Shown piece by piece: positions 23,087 to 24,364 of a stretch of DNA of 24,364 nucleotides. Made by a program: the position numbers and the translations under genes. Origin of the DNA: Parachlamydiaceae bacterium (GTDB taxonomy: Bacteria; Chlamydiota; Chlamydiia; Chlamydiales; Parachlamydiaceae); the NCBI GenBank assembly GCA_030679615.1, contig JAUXSJ010000304.1:1-24364 (forward strand), read 5' to 3'. The notes beneath the pieces were generated by a model. It was not told the DNA's origin, searched no databases, and worked only from the letters and a program-made list of their open reading frames with translations. Each line of letters opens with the position of its first letter. The stretch's first letter is position 1.

Positions 23087-24364
23087 ATGAATGCTTTAAA
23101 TTTTTCTGAACTTCACAGAAGTTTATTGGAAATTCAATTCGAGCTTATTCATGCAAATAATACATCAACTAAAGACATCGTAGACCTTAATTTGTTTGCC
23201 TCATCTCGGATGTGTGTTTACAGTCAAAGTTTATGGACGGGTAAGGTTGTTGAATTATGGACAAAAGTTTGGACATGGTTACCAGGAAACGCCTCTCCTT
23301 GCAAACCAAAAGTAGCATTGGATTTTATTTTTTCAACAGTATTTCAAAATGCGGTAAATTCAACTTATGAATGCCGCAGAAATCGCATGATCCATTGTAT
23401 TCAATCTATTAATAATGCTTTTAATCTTTCTAAAGAACAAATCAATCTTCAAGAAAATCGATACCGAATCGATCTACAAGAAGAATTACCCTCTATAGAC
23501 AAAGCCCATATAGAAGTTTTGATGGAAGATTATTATAGTTCAGAGGCTATTCTCAATGAAAATGATCTCATTGCAATGCGTCATACAATTTTACGATTTC
23601 ATCAAGCAACAATGAAATTTTGGCGCTTCTACATGAGTCGAAAAGTAGGCCTTGACCAGCGAAAATTATTGTATAATCCAATCTTACAGCATTTGTTGCC
23701 TGATTCCCATTTTTTTAATCGATCTTTCTATAAAGCCTTGATTTACGAAGGGCGTTGGGTGGTTTTAGAGTCAAAACTGCAACAAGCCATTCCTTTTGTA
23801 GAATTAGCCAAACTTAATCATCCTCATCTTTTAAAAGAAAAAGATAAAACTTGCCTCAAAAAATGGATTGAAAAAATCAACGTTTGTCATGAAACAATTC
23901 CTTCCAAATTGTTTTTAAGTGTGATCATTGAAGTGGCTAAATTATTAAAAATTCAAGGATCTACATCTCAACCTTTATTCAATCTGGTTTTTTGGCTCAA
24001 AAAAGAAAAATGTATCTTTGTGAAAAAAAACGATCCTCATCAGTTAAGAAGACGCGCCACAAATTTAAAATCTGGAAAAACCATTCAATGCAATCATAAA
24101 AATTACACATTAGGAAAATATTTAGGGGAAAAACGTACCCATCTAGATAAGTATCATTATTATGAATTAGAAAATACAAATTATGTTATCGAAGTGCCTA
24201 ATAATGGTTTTCGATCTTTTTTAAGGACTCCTCAAGAAAAAAATTATTCTTTTCACTGGGGAACAAAATTACTCAAAACGATAGATATCGATCCTAAAGG
24301 TCGATTTGTAATTTTAGAAAAACTTCCTTTTTCATTAAGCAATCACATTTGGACAAGTAGTCAA
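23087..24364 (+). CDS. Partial kinase-like protein, runs off the window
   Basis: The frame is open for 426 codons from the ATG at 23087 to the last base, with no stop. Residues 1-330 are helical with no motif that I recognise. From about residue 338 the sequence looks like the start of a protein-kinase-like domain: YTLGKYLGEKR (glycine-loop-like), NYVIEVPNN (beta-3 strand with Glu where the ATP-binding Lys is expected) and VILEKLPFSLSNHIW (hinge-like). In C. trachomatis the degenerate kinase Pkn5 (CT673) lies near cdsC and mcsB/mcsA, so a Pkn5-type pseudokinase is my best guess, at low certainty. It begins 8 bp after mcsB, so the operon probably continues. Confidence 0.6.
   Translation, partial: MNALNFSELHRSLLEIQFELIHANNTSTKDIVDLNLFASSRMCVYSQSLWTGKVVELWTKVWTWLPGNASPCKPKVALDFIFSTVFQNAVNSTYECRRNRMIHCIQSINNAFNLSKEQINLQENRYRIDLQEELPSIDKAHIEVLMEDYYSSEAILNENDLIAMRHTILRFHQATMKFWRFYMSRKVGLDQRKLLYNPILQHLLPDSHFFNRSFYKALIYEGRWVVLESKLQQAIPFVELAKLNHPHLLKEKDKTCLKKWIEKINVCHETIPSKLFLSVIIEVAKLLKIQGSTSQPLFNLVFWLKKEKCIFVKKNDPHQLRRRATNLKSGKTIQCNHKNYTLGKYLGEKRTHLDKYHYYELENTNYVIEVPNNGFRSFLRTPQEKNYSFHWGTKLLKTIDIDPKGRFVILEKLPFSLSNHIWTSSQ

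Overview
The window is a piece of an AT-rich chromosome from an environmental (amoeba-associated) chlamydia, most probably a member of the Parachlamydiaceae close to Protochlamydia. This rests on recognisable chlamydial proteins (a CT398/CdsZ-like coiled-coil zinc-ribbon protein, a UPF0158/CT429-type protein, chlamydial-type GlyA with its insertion, McsA plus a degenerate McsB) and on two gene orders kept from Chlamydia: glyA-clpP-dapF-UPF0158 (compare CT432-CT431-CT430-CT429) and tsaB-rpsU-dnaJ (compare CT343-CT342-CT341). No database was searched; assignments come from reading motifs.

Layout. 1-1300: a four-helix membrane protein of unknown function and a very long perfect palindrome. 1295-3753 (minus strand): nhaD, the RNase P RNA gene rnpB, and the CdsZ-like gene. 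4061-5977: an accessory stretch with two small unknown genes, a GC-richer intergenic segment that folds into several hairpins (candidate RNA), and a 282-bp tandem duplication that left a broken gene tail beside a palindromic element whose centre is flipped in the second copy. 5978-10880: a forward gene run, glyA-clpP-dapF-UPF0158-secreted protein, covering one-carbon and D-amino-acid/peptidoglycan metabolism, proteolysis and a possible DNA-binding protein. 10881-11915: tandem 9-mers, a 120-bp-arm palindrome and a CPBP-family membrane protease. 12042-17210: a very good sigma-54 promoter in front of an unknown 473-aa protein, then a dGTPase-like HD protein, tsaB, rpsU and dnaJ. 17211-19128: a coiled-coil gene bracketed by two near-identical 168-bp MITE-like palindromes, one of which supplies its last codons. 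19129-20988 (minus): a secreted protein with a C-terminal SUMF1/FGE-like fold lacking the catalytic cysteine pair. 21434-24364: mcsA, a probably inactive mcsB, and a kinase-like gene running off the window.

The most unusual feature is in the gaps. Several intergenic palindromes are built from short 8-9 nt tandem units, and each locus uses a different unit (AACAGGATA, AAAGA-CAC, GGGAC-T-A and AACGATNGA types). They lie between convergent genes or next to accessory genes, and at least two families are nested or duplicated. No listed feature class explains them. Other points worth checking are the pseudo-arginine-kinase McsB, the sigma-54 promoter found in the same window as a homologue of a reported RpoN partner, and the AT-hook/poly-Asp/histone-like tail on the UPF0158 protein.
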